Positions 43,577 to 53,701 are shown, counted from the stretch's first letter. The stretch is 64,000 nt of DNA from Mucilaginibacter tundrae (GCF_013408825.1 NZ_JACCBZ010000008.1:62001-126000); one strand, 5' to 3'. Notes: generated from the letters alone by a model not told the origin. Made by a program: numbers and translations.

Positions 43577-44221
43577 ATGAGTATCTCACTGAAAAATAAA
43601 TTCGACAGTATAATTTTTGATCTTGATGGCACACTTTGGGATAGTACCGCTAATGTTGCTGCCGCATGGCAGAAAGCTGAGCAACAAGTTGACTATGTAC
43701 AAAAGGAATTTACAGTAGATACCATACGTAGCATTACCGGAATGACCTATAAAGCTATTTTTGAAGTTTTGTTACCGGAGCTTAATGAAAATCAGCGGGA
43801 AGAGTTTAAGGCTATAGCAGCCAAATATGAGATTGAAACCCTGGACGAAAAGGGAGGCGAACTTTATCCGCAGCTTGAATTTGTGCTACAAGACCTGCAA
43901 ACCGGGTACAAATTATTCATCGTGAGCAATTGCCAGAGTAATTATATTGAGACATTCCTGAATTTTAGTCAGTTAGGGCATTATTTTTTAGGTCACCAAT
44001 GTTATGGTACCAAGAATGCTCCAAAGGCTGAAAATATTATGGATATAGTTAATGATCATAACCTTAAAGCGCCTGTTTATGTTGGCGATACTATGGGCGA
44101 TTTTACGAGTGCACAAAAGGCTGGTGTTCCTTTTATTTTTGCGGCTTACGGTTTTGGTAAGGTAGAAGAAGGGCAGATAGCGACCATCGAACATTTTACA
44201 GATTTGCTGGAAATACTTTAG
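43577..44221 (+). CDS. HAD-superfamily hydrolase, phosphoglycolate-phosphatase-like
   Basis: A 214-residue HAD-IA protein: motif I IIFDLDGTLWDSTANV, motif II FIVSNCQ, motif III in GTKNAPKAENI and motif IV VYVGDTMGDFTSAQKAGVPFI. The Gly-Asp-Thr motif resembles Gph phosphoglycolate phosphatases rather than beta-phosphoglucomutases, but the substrate is not settled. It is divergent from the arsenic operon and convergent with the ROK gene, 10 bp away. Confidence 0.87.
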   Translation: MSISLKNKFDSIIFDLDGTLWDSTANVAAAWQKAEQQVDYVQKEFTVDTIRSITGMTYKAIFEVLLPELNENQREEFKAIAAKYEIETLDEKGGELYPQLEFVLQDLQTGYKLFIVSNCQSNYIETFLNFSQLGHYFLGHQCYGTKNAPKAENIMDIVNDHNLKAPVYVGDTMGDFTSAQKAGVPFIFAAYGFGKVEEGQIATIEHFTDLLEIL

Positions 44222-44231
44222 TGATTATACC

Positions 44232-45440
44232 TTACTGATCGCAAACCAAACTTTCCATTACCAGTATGGCTGCGCCGATCAATTCAGCATCAAAACCGAG
44301 TTCCGATATTAATAGCTCCGTACTCGCCACTAAACGAGGTATACAGTATTTATTTAAAGCTTGCTGTATTGGCGCCAATAATATTTTGCCCACTACCGCA
44401 CCACGGCCGCTTAGAACAATGCTTGCGGGGTTCATGATATGGATAAGAATAGCAAGTGCTTTACCTATTTTATAACCTGAATCCGAAAGTAGTTCAATAG
44501 CAAACTGGTCGCCTGCATTTGCGGCCTCCATTATCGCGTCGCCAACTAATTTAGGGTGATTTTCTTCGGTATATTTTAAAGAAGAAACACGGCCTTCCTT
44601 GATGCCTTCTATAGCTTTTTGCACAACAACCAGTAAAGATGCTTCAATTTCTAAACATCCACGTTTACCGCAACTACATAGCGCGTTACTATCAGAAATA
44701 GGAATGTGGCTAAACTCACCGGCAAAACCGTTATGACCACGATATAAATCATCATTTACAATCATTCCCAACCCTATACCCCAACCAAGGTTAATCACCA
44801 TAACATCTTTACGGTTTTTCGCAATACCGAAACGTTGTTCGGCAAGCGCGATAAGGCTGGAGTCGTTATCAATACAAGTTGGTATACCTGTTTCTTGTGT
44901 TAATAAATGGGTTAAGCTTTCGCCGCCGGCATCAAGGTGGGTATAGTTTACACCTTCAATTACATTAATAAAGCCAGGCATACCTATGCCTATGCCAGCA
45001 AATTTATCTTTAGGAATGCCGGTACTTTTTACATACTGGTTTATGTATGATATTAGTTTTGGCAACGCGTCAGGGTTATCCATTAGCTGCAATTCAACCA
45101 CCATCATATCACCAACCGGGTTATTAAGTAAATCGGTAAGCTGAATACGGGTTGTAAACTGATCCATGGCCACGGTTATAATGTACATAGCATCTCCTTT
45201 TATGGAGTACACTTGCGGCCTGCGCCCGCCGCTTGAACGCGCGTAGCCATCTTCCATTACCAAGCCATCTTCAATCAATTCAGCAATAGCTTTTGCTGTT
45301 GAAGGAAGGCTTTTATCCAATATTTCACTTAGTTCGGCGCACGATAGTCCTTTATCAAAATAAAGATGCTTAATTATCTGGCTTTTTAGCGGTGAATTTT
45401 TCAAACTATTATAAATTAATTGGTGGTAAAAATCGCGCAA
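44232..45440 (-). CDS. ROK family transcriptional regulator (NagC/XylR-like)
   Basis: About 402 residues: an N-terminal winged helix (LSCAELSEILDKSLPSTAKAIAELIEDGLV) followed by a ROK sugar-kinase-like domain with the zinc motif CSCGKRGCLEIEAS and the GxxG-type VINLGWGIGLG. ROK regulators bind free or phosphorylated sugars and release operators. No ATG precedes the HTH; candidate starts are TTG at 45440 (shown) and TTG at 45485. The target genes are not evident; it is followed by a convergent HAD gene 10 bp away. Confidence 0.83.
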   Translation of the reverse strand: MRDFYHQLIYNSLKNSPLKSQIIKHLYFDKGLSCAELSEILDKSLPSTAKAIAELIEDGLVMEDGYARSSGGRRPQVYSIKGDAMYIITVAMDQFTTRIQLTDLLNNPVGDMMVVELQLMDNPDALPKLISYINQYVKSTGIPKDKFAGIGIGMPGFINVIEGVNYTHLDAGGESLTHLLTQETGIPTCIDNDSSLIALAEQRFGIAKNRKDVMVINLGWGIGLGMIVNDDLYRGHNGFAGEFSHIPISDSNALCSCGKRGCLEIEASLLVVVQKAIEGIKEGRVSSLKYTEENHPKLVGDAIMEAANAGDQFAIELLSDSGYKIGKALAILIHIMNPASIVLSGRGAVVGKILLAPIQQALNKYCIPRLVASTELLISELGFDAELIGAAILVMESLVCDQ

Positions 45441-45520
45441 CGGAATTGCTAAGGCAAAGTATAAATAAATAGTGCAAATAAGCAATATTTAGCACCACTT
45501 TTACGCATAATTATACAAAT

Positions 45521-45552
45521 AAAAAAAGCGCCTGGTTAATACCACGGCGCTT
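45521..45552 (-). terminator. Terminator after the YceI gene
   Basis: AAGCGCC (45526-45532) pairs with GGCGCTT (45546-45552), extended by TGGT/ACCA with a bulge. A seven-residue T tract follows on the minus strand, as expected for the YceI gene just upstream. Confidence 0.8.
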
Positions 45553-45572
45553 GCAAATCCATATAAAGGTAA

Positions 45573-46148
45573 TTATTTTGCTACTGCAAATTCACCATCA
45601 GCTTTAATGGCAACATCATCGCTCAGGATGGCATTTGGGTACATGCTGCCTAAATTAAATTCTGTGCGTGTTACGGTGCCTGTTAACTGGAAACCTGCAT
45701 CATTAGCTTTGCTCATTGGGTTAACAATTGTTCCGCGGTACCAAAGATCGAATGTTACTAATTTAGTTATGCCGTGCATGGTTAAGTTACCGCTTAATTT
45801 ATAGTGGTTAGCAGTTGTTTTAACGATACGAGTGCTAGTGAAAGTTATTGTTGGATCCAAAGCAAGGTTAAAGAAATGATCAGATTTTAAATCGCCATCG
45901 CGCATATCGTTTCCAGTATTTATAGAAGCTACGCTTGCAGTCATGTCAAATTTAGCATCGCTAAAGTCTGGTTTTGAAGAAGTGATGGTTACATCAAAAT
46001 CTTTAAAATTACCATCAACATCAGATACTGACATGTGTGTCACAGTAAATTGTAAGCGCGCATGTGCTTTGTCAACTTTCCAGGTAGTTTGTGCAAATAC
46101 CGCGGTTTGGAATAATACAGCAGCAGCTAATAGGATTAATTTTTTCAT
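45573..46148 (-). CDS. YceI family periplasmic lipid-binding protein
   Basis: A 191-residue protein. Signal peptide MKKLILLAAAVLFQTAVFAQ (cleavage after AQ, about residue 20). The mature part has the YceI lipocalin-like signature: WKVDKAHARLQFTVTHM, DMTASVASINTGNDMRDGDLKSDHFFN and LSGNLTMHGITKLVTF. The family binds polyisoprenoid quinones or similar lipids in the periplasm. The ATG at 46148 is chosen; the frame opens 30 bp earlier but the extension precedes the signal peptide. Confidence 0.92.
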   Translation of the reverse strand: MKKLILLAAAVLFQTAVFAQTTWKVDKAHARLQFTVTHMSVSDVDGNFKDFDVTITSSKPDFSDAKFDMTASVASINTGNDMRDGDLKSDHFFNLALDPTITFTSTRIVKTTANHYKLSGNLTMHGITKLVTFDLWYRGTIVNPMSKANDAGFQLTGTVTRTEFNLGSMYPNAILSDDVAIKADGEFAVAK

Positions 46149-46352
46149 TTTGTTTTTGTTATTAAATATTTTTATCAAAAGTAGAATAGTTATTTCTAAT
46201 TATATGTTTAAACATGTAAATTTATTGTCATATAAAGTTACGAAGAAATAACGGCTGATTTGTGCTATATTCATACGTTAACCATTGTTTTAAGATATGA
46301 AAAAAAATAATTACGTTTGGAAGATAACTGATCGAAATTATTAAACACATTT

Positions 46353-47888
46353 ATGCGATTTAAAAAGCCACTTGATAAGCTATTACAAGAAGCCGCTGAA
46401 ACGGGCGAGGGAACATTAAAAAGAACATTAGGAGCAGGTAATCTGATTGCCTTGGGCATAGGTGCCATTATTGGAGCCGGATTATTTGTAAGAACTGCAG
46501 CTGCAGCCGCCGATCATGCCGGTCCGTCTGTAACATTAGCATTTATACTTGCCGCTGTAGGTTGCGGACTTGCAGGGTTATGTTATGCAGAGTTTGCTGC
46601 CATGATACCAATTGCAGGTAGTGCCTACACTTATTCATACGCTACAATGGGCGAGATGGTAGCCTGGATTATAGGATGGGACTTGGTGTTGGAATATGCG
46701 GTTGGTGCTGCCACTGTATCTATTGCCTGGTCTGAGTATCTCAATAAACTTCTCAATAATTTTGGTATAAATATACCTTATCAATTATGCCACTCGCCAT
46801 TTCAAACCTCGTTAGATGGAACCGCACACGGTTTAATTAATATACCTGCATTATTTATTATCGTATGCCTATCCTTGGTGCTTATTCGCGGTACACAGGA
46901 GTCAGCGGCATTAAACGGTATTATTGTTATTGTAAAAGTAGCTATAGTAGTATTGTTTATTGCTTTGGGGTGGGGATTTATGAAACCGATAAACCACACT
47001 CCTTATATACCCGTTAACGCTGGCGAGGTAGCATTCTTCCATGGGCAGAAAAGCTTTTTGGATTATTTTGCTAACGACTTCGGAAAGTTTGGTATTTCGG
47101 GAATCATCAGCGCCGCTGGCGTCGTTTTCTTTGCCTTTATTGGGTTTGATGCCGTATCAACAGCAGCGCAGGAAGCTAAAAATCCAAAAAGAGATATGCC
47201 AATTGGTATATTGGTTTCATTAGCTATTTGTACAGTATTATATGTACTGTTTGGTCATGTATTAACCGGAATCGCTAATTATAAAGAGTTTGAAGCAGCT
47301 GGTAAAGAAGCATCAGTTGCTTATACCATTGAAACTTATATGCAAAGCTACCACTGGTTATCATTATTGGTTACGGTAGCTATTTTATTTGGTTTCTCAT
47401 CAGTTATATTGGTGATGTTACTGGGGCAATCAAGGGTATTCTTCTCTATGTCTAAAGATGGATTGGTGCCGCCTGTATTTTCACAGGTCCACCCTAAATT
47501 TAAAACACCCTATAAATCAAATCTTATATTTTTGGTGTTCGTTGGTATTTTTGCCGCTTTTGTGCCGGGAGATATAGTTGGAGATATGACCAGTATTGGT
47601 ACCCTGTTCGCATTTATGCTGGTTTGTATCGGTGTAATGATCCTGAGAAAATCAGATCCTAATACACCGCGTCCATTCCGTACACCATGGGTGCCGTTTG
47701 TGCCGGTATTAGGGGCAATAGTTTGTTTGTTAATGATGCTTGGCCTTGGTGAATTTAACTGGTTGCGTTTAATTGTGTGGATGGCAATAGGTTTTGTTGT
47801 ATACTTTACTTACAGCAAAAAACACTCACTTATTCGTAAGGGTATTGTGGTTTTACCGCATGATCCACAACCTCCTATGTTAGATTAA
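46353..47888 (+). CDS. APC superfamily amino acid permease (CAT-like)
   Basis: A 511-residue transporter with about twelve to fourteen helices. Substrate-binding helix 1 carries IALGIGAIIGAGLFV; helix 6 region has FFAFIGFDAVSTAAQEAKNPKRDMPIGI. The length and overall pattern resemble cationic-amino-acid-type members of the APC family, but substrate cannot be assigned. It stands alone between the YceI gene and a terminator at 47913-47945. Confidence 0.92.
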   Translation: MRFKKPLDKLLQEAAETGEGTLKRTLGAGNLIALGIGAIIGAGLFVRTAAAAADHAGPSVTLAFILAAVGCGLAGLCYAEFAAMIPIAGSAYTYSYATMGEMVAWIIGWDLVLEYAVGAATVSIAWSEYLNKLLNNFGINIPYQLCHSPFQTSLDGTAHGLINIPALFIIVCLSLVLIRGTQESAALNGIIVIVKVAIVVLFIALGWGFMKPINHTPYIPVNAGEVAFFHGQKSFLDYFANDFGKFGISGIISAAGVVFFAFIGFDAVSTAAQEAKNPKRDMPIGILVSLAICTVLYVLFGHVLTGIANYKEFEAAGKEASVAYTIETYMQSYHWLSLLVTVAILFGFSSVILVMLLGQSRVFFSMSKDGLVPPVFSQVHPKFKTPYKSNLIFLVFVGIFAAFVPGDIVGDMTSIGTLFAFMLVCIGVMILRKSDPNTPRPFRTPWVPFVPVLGAIVCLLMMLGLGEFNWLRLIVWMAIGFVVYFTYSKKHSLIRKGIVVLPHDPQPPMLD

Positions 47889-47912
47889 TCCAACAAATTA
47901 TAAATCATAGTA

Positions 47913-47945
47913 AAAAGGTTCTGAGATTTTTCAGAACCTTTTTTG
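47913..47945 (+). terminator. Terminator after the APC permease
   Basis: A perfect 13-bp stem AAAAAGGTTCTGA with its complement, a short loop and a long T tract to 47950. Confidence 0.9.
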
Positions 47946-47986
47946 TTTTAGTACTTTTATCCCCGTCCTCATCTTATAAATACCCA

Positions 47987-49153
47987 GTGAAGAATAAAGA
48001 GCTTTCCGTACTTGTTTTTATATGCATCATCAATTCGCTGGGATTTGGCATCATTGTGCCCCTGCTTTATTCTTATGGCAAAAGGTTTGGTATCAATCAT
48101 GAAACTATTGGCTTATTAACAGCTGCCTTCAGCATAGCCCAGTTTTTCGCTACGCCGGTTTTGGGTTCTATGAGTGATAAATTTGGCCGCAAGCCTTTAC
48201 TGGCTATTAGTTTGTTTGGCACTTGTTTGTCATTTCTGATGTTTGCCTTTGCGCAGAGCGTTATTATGCTGTTTGCCGCGAGGATATTGGATGGGTTAAC
48301 TGGTGGTAATGTGTCGGTAGCGCAAGCCATGATATCCGATACTTCAACCAGTAAGGACAGGGCGAAGAAGTTTGGTATACTAAGTTCGGCCTTTGGGTTT
48401 GGTTTCGTGATAGGACCCGCTGTAGGTGGTTTACTCAGCAAACTTGGCCCGCAGGTTCCATTTTACTTTGCAGCCTTTATAGCGCTTGTGGGCGCTTTAT
48501 GCTCTACTTTCTTTTTAAAGGAAACTCGTGTTAAAGAAAAGAAAACAGGTCTATCGGCAGCAAAGCGCTTTAGCTTTCTTTCATTAATCACCACATTAAA
48601 AATGCCTGTTATAGGTACCGCGATTTTTATTGGGTTTTTGCTGACGATGGCACAGTTTACTATGATCATCGGTTTTCAAACCTTTAGCGTAGATAACTTA
48701 AAATTAAGTAACACCAATATTGGTCTGTTGTATACGGGTTTCGCGGCTACAGGTATTATTATGCAACTATGCGTGCCATTTTTTACCCGTGTCATATCAT
48801 CAAAGGCAATGATATTATTACTCTCAACCGCGGCGTGTTTTGTAGCTATGTTTTATACCGGTTTTACGGGCGTGGTGATTACATTTAGTATAGGAATGAT
48901 TATTTATGGTTTGTTTAACGGTATACGGAACCCTATGCTCAACGCAATCATAGCGGATAATAATACCTCGAACAGGCAAGGCGAGGTTATGGGTGTAAAT
49001 CAATCATATGCGTCAATCGGGCAAACACTGGGGCCTATAACTGCTGGGTTGGTTACCATGTTTTCTATTCATTGCGTTTTCTTTTTATCAGCATTTTATA
49101 TTCTCATTGCATTTTTGCTTACTTTTAGGTTAACTGCTAAATCCAAATCCTAA
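47987..49153 (+). CDS. MFS transporter (TetA / multidrug efflux-like)
   Basis: A 388-residue major-facilitator protein with twelve predicted helices. Motif A is GSMSDKFGRKPLLAIS (after helix 2), and motif C-like FGFVIGPAVGGLLS lies in helix 5, as in drug/H+ antiporters of the TetA or Bcr group. Start is GTG at 47987 (MKNKELSVLVF). It lies 4 bp before marC and is probably co-transcribed. The substrate is unknown. Confidence 0.87.
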   Translation: MKNKELSVLVFICIINSLGFGIIVPLLYSYGKRFGINHETIGLLTAAFSIAQFFATPVLGSMSDKFGRKPLLAISLFGTCLSFLMFAFAQSVIMLFAARILDGLTGGNVSVAQAMISDTSTSKDRAKKFGILSSAFGFGFVIGPAVGGLLSKLGPQVPFYFAAFIALVGALCSTFFLKETRVKEKKTGLSAAKRFSFLSLITTLKMPVIGTAIFIGFLLTMAQFTMIIGFQTFSVDNLKLSNTNIGLLYTGFAATGIIMQLCVPFFTRVISSKAMILLLSTAACFVAMFYTGFTGVVITFSIGMIIYGLFNGIRNPMLNAIIADNNTSNRQGEVMGVNQSYASIGQTLGPITAGLVTMFSIHCVFFLSAFYILIAFLLTFRLTAKSKS

Positions 49154-49157
49154 AGTT

Positions 49158-49727
49158 ATGCACCCGATCATTTTTAAAGAGGTACTTTCAGTTACCATGA
49201 TCCTGTTCGCGATCATAGATATATTAGGCGCTATCCCGGTGATAATTGAGCTACGCCAGCGTGCGGGACATATCGAATCGGAAAAAGCAAGTATAGCGGT
49301 GTTGATCTTAATGGTTGGATTTTTGTTTGGCGGTAATGAGCTGCTGGATATTATTGGGCTTGATGTATCTTCGTTCGCCATTGCCGGTTCGCTGGTGATA
49401 TTTATTATAGCAATGGAGATGGTGTTAGGCGCGAAATTCTTTAAAGAAGAGATGCCGGAAACGGTGTCTATAGTTCCTCTAGCATTTCCACTGATAGCAG
49501 GTGCCGGTACCATGACTACCTTATTGTCGCTTAAGTCCCAATATCAAACACAAGATATATTGGTAGGGATTGTAGCTAATACACTATTTGTATATCTTGT
49601 GCTGAAAAATGTAAAATGGCTGGAAAAGCTATTCGGAAAAACGGGCATCAATATATTGCGTAAAGCTTTTGGTGTAATTTTGTTGGCTATAGCGATAAAG
49701 TTGTTTAGGAGTAATACCCATTTGTAA
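49158..49727 (+). CDS. MarC family membrane protein
   Basis: A 189-residue integral membrane protein with six helices. MarC features include LSVTMILFAIIDILGAIPVI and PLAFPLIAGAGTMTTLLSL. The function of MarC is not established; it does not participate in multiple antibiotic resistance despite the name. It follows the MFS gene with a 4-bp gap. Confidence 0.92.
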   Translation: MHPIIFKEVLSVTMILFAIIDILGAIPVIIELRQRAGHIESEKASIAVLILMVGFLFGGNELLDIIGLDVSSFAIAGSLVIFIIAMEMVLGAKFFKEEMPETVSIVPLAFPLIAGAGTMTTLLSLKSQYQTQDILVGIVANTLFVYLVLKNVKWLEKLFGKTGINILRKAFGVILLAIAIKLFRSNTHL

Positions 49728-49780
49728 AAAGGATGTGTGAGAAGATTGTCTTCTGCACTTTAATCAAATATAAAAGTGTT

Positions 49781-49819
49781 AATCCATTAGTTACAAGATT
49801 CTTCCGCCACTAATGGATT
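49781..49819. terminator. Hairpin between marC and the convergent SDR gene
   Basis: An 11-bp stem (AATCCATTAGT at 49781-49791 and its complement at 49809-49819) around a 17-nt loop. Lacks a strong T tract, so only a possible terminator. Confidence 0.4.
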
Positions 49820-49838
49820 CTCATTTCTATATGCGGGA

Positions 49839-50597
49839 TTATCGCTGCCCCCCAGCTACCGCGATCGTTTCTCCATGCACCCAGTACGAATCTTCAGATG
49901 CCAGAAATAAAGCAACTTTTGCGATGTCTTCCGGTTTACCCACACGGCCTAGCGGTGTTTCTGATACATGCCATTTCTCTCCATCACTGTTCATTACGCC
50001 TGAGCCGTGAGAGCCTTCAGTCTCAATCAATCCGGGGTTGATTGAATTAATACGAATCTTTTTAGGGCCAAGTTCCTTAGCTAGAATACGTGTCATTGCA
50101 TCAACTGCATATTTAGTTTGGGTATAGATCAGGGATGTCGGCATATCAAGAGTTGACACTATTGAACCGATATTGATTATTGTACCGCCGTTATCGCCAA
50201 ATAATTTTACAGCTTGCTGAATAGTGAGTATGCTGCCTAAAACATTGATGTTAAACATCCGATGGAAAGACTCCTCGGTTATGTCCTCAATACCGGCAAA
50301 ATTATAAACCCCGGCGTTATTAACCAGGATGTCAAGTTTACCAAATGCTTTAACCGTTTCATCGAATATACGTTTGACATCGGCCGCATTTTCTACATTA
50401 CCTTGTATGGCCATAGCTTTTCCGCCGGCGGTAGTTATTTCCTGAACAACCTTGTCGGCGTCTTCGCGACTGCTCGCATAATTGACAACTACAGATGCGC
50501 CTTCGTTTGCATATGATTTGGCTATACCGGCACCAATACCTTTAGAGGCGCCTGTTATTAGTGCTACTTTTCCGTTTAATTTTTTAGAAGTTTCCAT
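49839..50597 (-). CDS. SDR-family oxidoreductase, FabG / glucose 1-dehydrogenase-like
   Basis: A 252-residue classical short-chain dehydrogenase. It has the TGASKGIGAGIA cofactor motif, NNAG at about residue 93, the serine in INIGSIVST, and the Tyr-x-x-x-Lys pair in LIYTQTKYAVDAM. C-terminal NPGLIETE and AVAGGQR. Cofactor is probably NADP, from the NYASSR segment after strand 2. The substrate is uncertain. It is downstream of the Crp-like gene on the same strand. Confidence 0.92.
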   Translation of the reverse strand: METSKKLNGKVALITGASKGIGAGIAKSYANEGASVVVNYASSREDADKVVQEITTAGGKAMAIQGNVENAADVKRIFDETVKAFGKLDILVNNAGVYNFAGIEDITEESFHRMFNINVLGSILTIQQAVKLFGDNGGTIINIGSIVSTLDMPTSLIYTQTKYAVDAMTRILAKELGPKKIRINSINPGLIETEGSHGSGVMNSDGEKWHVSETPLGRVGKPEDIAKVALFLASEDSYWVHGETIAVAGGQR

Positions 50598-50693
50598 TTT
50601 CTTTATCTGAATATTTAATTATCGATAAAGCAAAATTGGAGTTTTGAATAGCGACAGACGATGAACTACATTAGGAAATATGGTTGAAGTAGA

Positions 50694-51284
50694 TTAAGAT
50701 TTTTGCTTTACACGTTTATTGCGGATTTTTGAAAGGAATTCAGTAGTCATACCTAAATAAGAAGCAATAACGTATTGTGGGAAGCGGCGGGTGAATTCAG
50801 CATAGCGTTCTATAAATAGTTCATAACGCTCTTCTGCTGATTTGGTCAAATTACTGATCAGACGTCTTTGCATAGAAGCAGCAGTTCGTTCTGCCAATAA
50901 ACGAAAAAACGTTTCAAACTGATGATTAATGGCCTTTAGCTTGGATTCATCGTCATAGCTAATCTCAAGCAGACGCGAATCTTCCAGTGCTACCACAAAC
51001 ATACTCGCCGGCTGTTGATAGATATAACTATTGTAATCGGATATCCACCATTCTTCTAAAGCTAACTGTATAGTGTGTTCTTGTCCGTCGTCGCCAATTA
51101 CATAAGCTCTTAACGATCCGTTTAGAACAAAATATCTGCTTTTCGCCGTAAAATTGGGTTGAATAAGAAACTGTCGTTTTTTTACCAGGATCTCTTTAAA
51201 AGCACTCGCAAATTCAATGGCTTCCAACTCAGTTATTGGAACTGTTTTTCTTGCGTAAGCAACAATAGCTTCTTTGTTATCCAT
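50694..51284 (-). CDS. Crp/Fnr family transcriptional regulator
   Basis: A 196-residue protein. Residues 20-120 form a cyclic-nucleotide-binding-like beta barrel (KKRQFLIQPNFTAKSRYFVLNGSLRAYV). The C-terminal wing is short, YVIASYLGMTTEFLSKIRNK, as usual for Bacteroidota Crp-like proteins. It lacks the canonical cAMP phosphate-binding RAA motif, so cAMP binding is doubtful. It lies 15 bp downstream of the RsmB-like gene on the same strand, and might regulate the SDR gene 96 bp further on, which is inference. Confidence 0.85.
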   Translation of the reverse strand: MDNKEAIVAYARKTVPITELEAIEFASAFKEILVKKRQFLIQPNFTAKSRYFVLNGSLRAYVIGDDGQEHTIQLALEEWWISDYNSYIYQQPASMFVVALEDSRLLEISYDDESKLKAINHQFETFFRLLAERTAASMQRRLISNLTKSAEERYELFIERYAEFTRRFPQYVIASYLGMTTEFLSKIRNKRVKQKS

Positions 51285-51299
51285 AAGCTTTTAGAAAAA

Positions 51300-52463
51300 T
51301 TAAACTGCTATTAACCTCGCCAAAAACATCGTATCAGCCTTATTCTCATAACCAGTCAAAACCGTTTGTTCTTCTAACTTCAACCCTAATTCTTTAACCA
51401 AATAATTAATTACATCCTCATTCTCTCCTTTAAAAGCAGAGCAGGTGATATAGATAATGGGTTTGCCTGGTTTAATAAACTTAGCCACATTACTTGCTAT
51501 GCTTTTCTGCAAACGCTGAAAGAATTCTATTTTGGATGGATGAAATTGCGCGATCATTTCCGGCGTTCTGCCCCAGGTACCTGAGCCTGAGCAGGGGGCA
51601 TCCAGGATTATCCCGTCAAAGGCATAATCATGCATCTCCTGGTCAGGATTTTGGGTGAGGTCGAGCAGTTTTTTCTGGTATTTACGTAATCCTGCTTGTT
51701 GAAACCGTTCGTCGAGATTAGCTAAAATGGATTCGCGTATATCTGATACTACCAGTTTAATATCAGGCTCCAGCTCATGCAGCAATAATGATTTACCGCC
51801 CGATGCCGCGCAGGCATCCCACCATTGATCCCATTTATTGGGTTTAAAATAGTTTGCTGTTTGCTGCGATGAATAATCCTGCACCTCGAACCAATGCTGG
51901 GTAGGAAAGATCGTTTCAAGCCGTGTACCGTTAGGCAGGGCGAAGCAACCGTTGCCTTCATCTTTAAAAGCAACCTCTGCTTTGTTTAATTCGGCCTTAA
52001 CCAAATGGTCGTAACCGTTATGTACGTGTATAAAAAGATCGGGCTGAACAAAGAATGATTTCAGGAAAGCTTCTTTATTAATTCCCGTGGATATTTGATT
52101 TGACCAGGGGAAAATGTCTTCTAACTTAAAATCCTTGTAAGCACTTTTTACCAGCGCTATTTTTTCATCCAAAGTAAAACCAATACATAGCGCCCATTCT
52201 GGTTTGAAATGTTGGATAAAGGAGTTTACTTGTGTATTGCATAGAAATTCGGCAACTATCAGGCGATCTTCTGATGGCTGGTTAGGTAAAGCCGCCCCTA
52301 AACGAAAGTAATTATAGATCAATCTGCTGGCAACCTTGCGGTCGGTGGAGCCCATTTGTTTGTTTTGGCGATAAAAGCCAGGTAAAAATTTGCTTAAAGG
52401 CGTTTCTGCCTGGTATTCTTCTAATAATCGTTGAAACGTCTTTAATTGATTTATTGCCTTCAT
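51300..52463 (-). CDS. RsmB/Fmu-like RNA cytosine-C5 methyltransferase
   Basis: A 387-residue SAM-dependent methyltransferase. An N-terminal NusB-like helical region is followed by the Rossmann domain with motif I WDACAASGGKSLLLHE, motif IV DAPCSGSGTWGR and motif VI TCSAFKGENEDV; the two cysteines in PC and TC are the catalytic pair. It should methylate rRNA (or tRNA) cytosine, most like RsmB. It overlaps the upstream lipoprotein gene by 4 bp, indicating translational coupling. Confidence 0.9.
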   Translation of the reverse strand: MKAINQLKTFQRLLEEYQAETPLSKFLPGFYRQNKQMGSTDRKVASRLIYNYFRLGAALPNQPSEDRLIVAEFLCNTQVNSFIQHFKPEWALCIGFTLDEKIALVKSAYKDFKLEDIFPWSNQISTGINKEAFLKSFFVQPDLFIHVHNGYDHLVKAELNKAEVAFKDEGNGCFALPNGTRLETIFPTQHWFEVQDYSSQQTANYFKPNKWDQWWDACAASGGKSLLLHELEPDIKLVVSDIRESILANLDERFQQAGLRKYQKKLLDLTQNPDQEMHDYAFDGIILDAPCSGSGTWGRTPEMIAQFHPSKIEFFQRLQKSIASNVAKFIKPGKPIIYITCSAFKGENEDVINYLVKELGLKLEEQTVLTGYENKADTMFLARLIAV

Positions 52464-53701
52464 TCTACCTTTCTAAGCTCAAAGTTACTATACATCAGCA
52501 ATTTTACGTGCGTATTTACCCAGCCCTGTCCCGCTATTTTTTGGAAGTGGAAACTGTTGTGTAAACCTTTAAAATCTGCCATGTTTTTTATACTGTTTTC
52601 AGCCAGTAATCTACCAAAATATAATCCCTCATCAAAGCCTTTTAATGCATACGCCGATGGCTCGGTATGCCAGGTATTGCGGTAGTTACGAATGAAATTT
52701 ATAGTTTCTGCAGTGTGGTAATCCACGTTATCAGCGGAAGTGATGTGTGTCCTTAGTCTTTGCAACTGCTTCGGCTTTAGAAATAAAAAATGCTCCCAGC
52801 TTGGGTGCCCGAATATCGTAACCGGGTAGCGGGCGTTCAGAGTATCCAGCGAATGAAGTGTAACCGTTAAAAATGCCTGGTTGGTTGACGGAATTACAAA
52901 TATGTTTTGTTTATCCTTGAATAACTGTGGCGTTAATATACTTAGCTGCCCGCGTACAATGGTAATAGTAACAATTTTAATATGCTTACCGCTCAGGCTA
53001 TCAAGCGCTCTTTTGAACGGTACAATATACTTGTTATCCTCGCTAAAACCTGAGGACAGGATGAATACTTTTTGGGGTTTTACGCGATCATTAATATACC
53101 GGGCAGTGGCCCAGGCATGGTATTCGAGCGGCGGATTTACGGTAACTAAATTTTGATTTTTAAAAACGGATGGCGACTCCGGCGATAGGGGAGAAACAAT
53201 AGGCTTTCGCGGACTGGTTAACACCGATGTGAATAATTTAACATCATCAGGAAAAACAGGGCCGACTATCAGATCGCTGGCACGTACTCTTGGGTTATAG
53301 GCAAGGCCATGCGCCTGGGAACCGTTGTCTCTTGAATCAAATAGTTGTAATTTGTAATTATAACCGTAAAAGGTAAGCGAGTCCAAAGCCAATTTAAAGC
53401 CGCGATAATAATCGGCAGCAATGCGCGCCTCCTTTAAGCTGATCCTGGTATATGATTGCCCTGGGCCAATATGATTCAAGCCGAAAGGTAATATTAATGA
53501 AATAACTGAAACTTTGGGAGCAGGCGGTACCACCGGCTTTGGCGCTGGTGGCGGTTCTACAGACTTTTCAGCAGGTTTATTTACAGGTTTGGATACCCAG
53601 CGTGTTTTTGGTGAACACGCGCCGATGGCCAAAACTGTAAATAAACCTATTAACCACCTATTCCCACTCAATAGTAGCAGGCGGTTTCGAACTGATGTCA
53701 T
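52460..53701 (-). CDS. Type 1 periplasmic-binding-protein-like lipoprotein (LppC-like)
   Basis: A 413-residue lipoprotein. Signal peptide ends at lipobox AIGAC (about residue 29), followed by a Pro/Lys-rich linker to about residue 60. The remainder is a type 1 periplasmic-binding fold ([11 protein letters not shown] at the start, [25 protein letters not shown]). The fold occurs in LpoA/LppC and in substrate-binding proteins; here no ABC permease is adjacent. It begins within the 3' end of guaA (44-bp overlap) and ends with a 4-bp overlap of the RsmB-like gene. A TTG at 53674 could be an alternative start. Confidence 0.75.
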   Translation of the reverse strand: MTSVRNRLLLLSGNRWLIGLFTVLAIGACSPKTRWVSKPVNKPAEKSVEPPPAPKPVVPPAPKVSVISLILPFGLNHIGPGQSYTRISLKEARIAADYYRGFKLALDSLTFYGYNYKLQLFDSRDNGSQAHGLAYNPRVRASDLIVGPVFPDDVKLFTSVLTSPRKPIVSPLSPESPSVFKNQNLVTVNPPLEYHAWATARYINDRVKPQKVFILSSGFSEDNKYIVPFKRALDSLSGKHIKIVTITIVRGQLSILTPQLFKDKQNIFVIPSTNQAFLTVTLHSLDTLNARYPVTIFGHPSWEHFLFLKPKQLQRLRTHITSADNVDYHTAETINFIRNYRNTWHTEPSAYALKGFDEGLYFGRLLAENSIKNMADFKGLHNSFHFQKIAGQGWVNTHVKLLMYSNFELRKVE

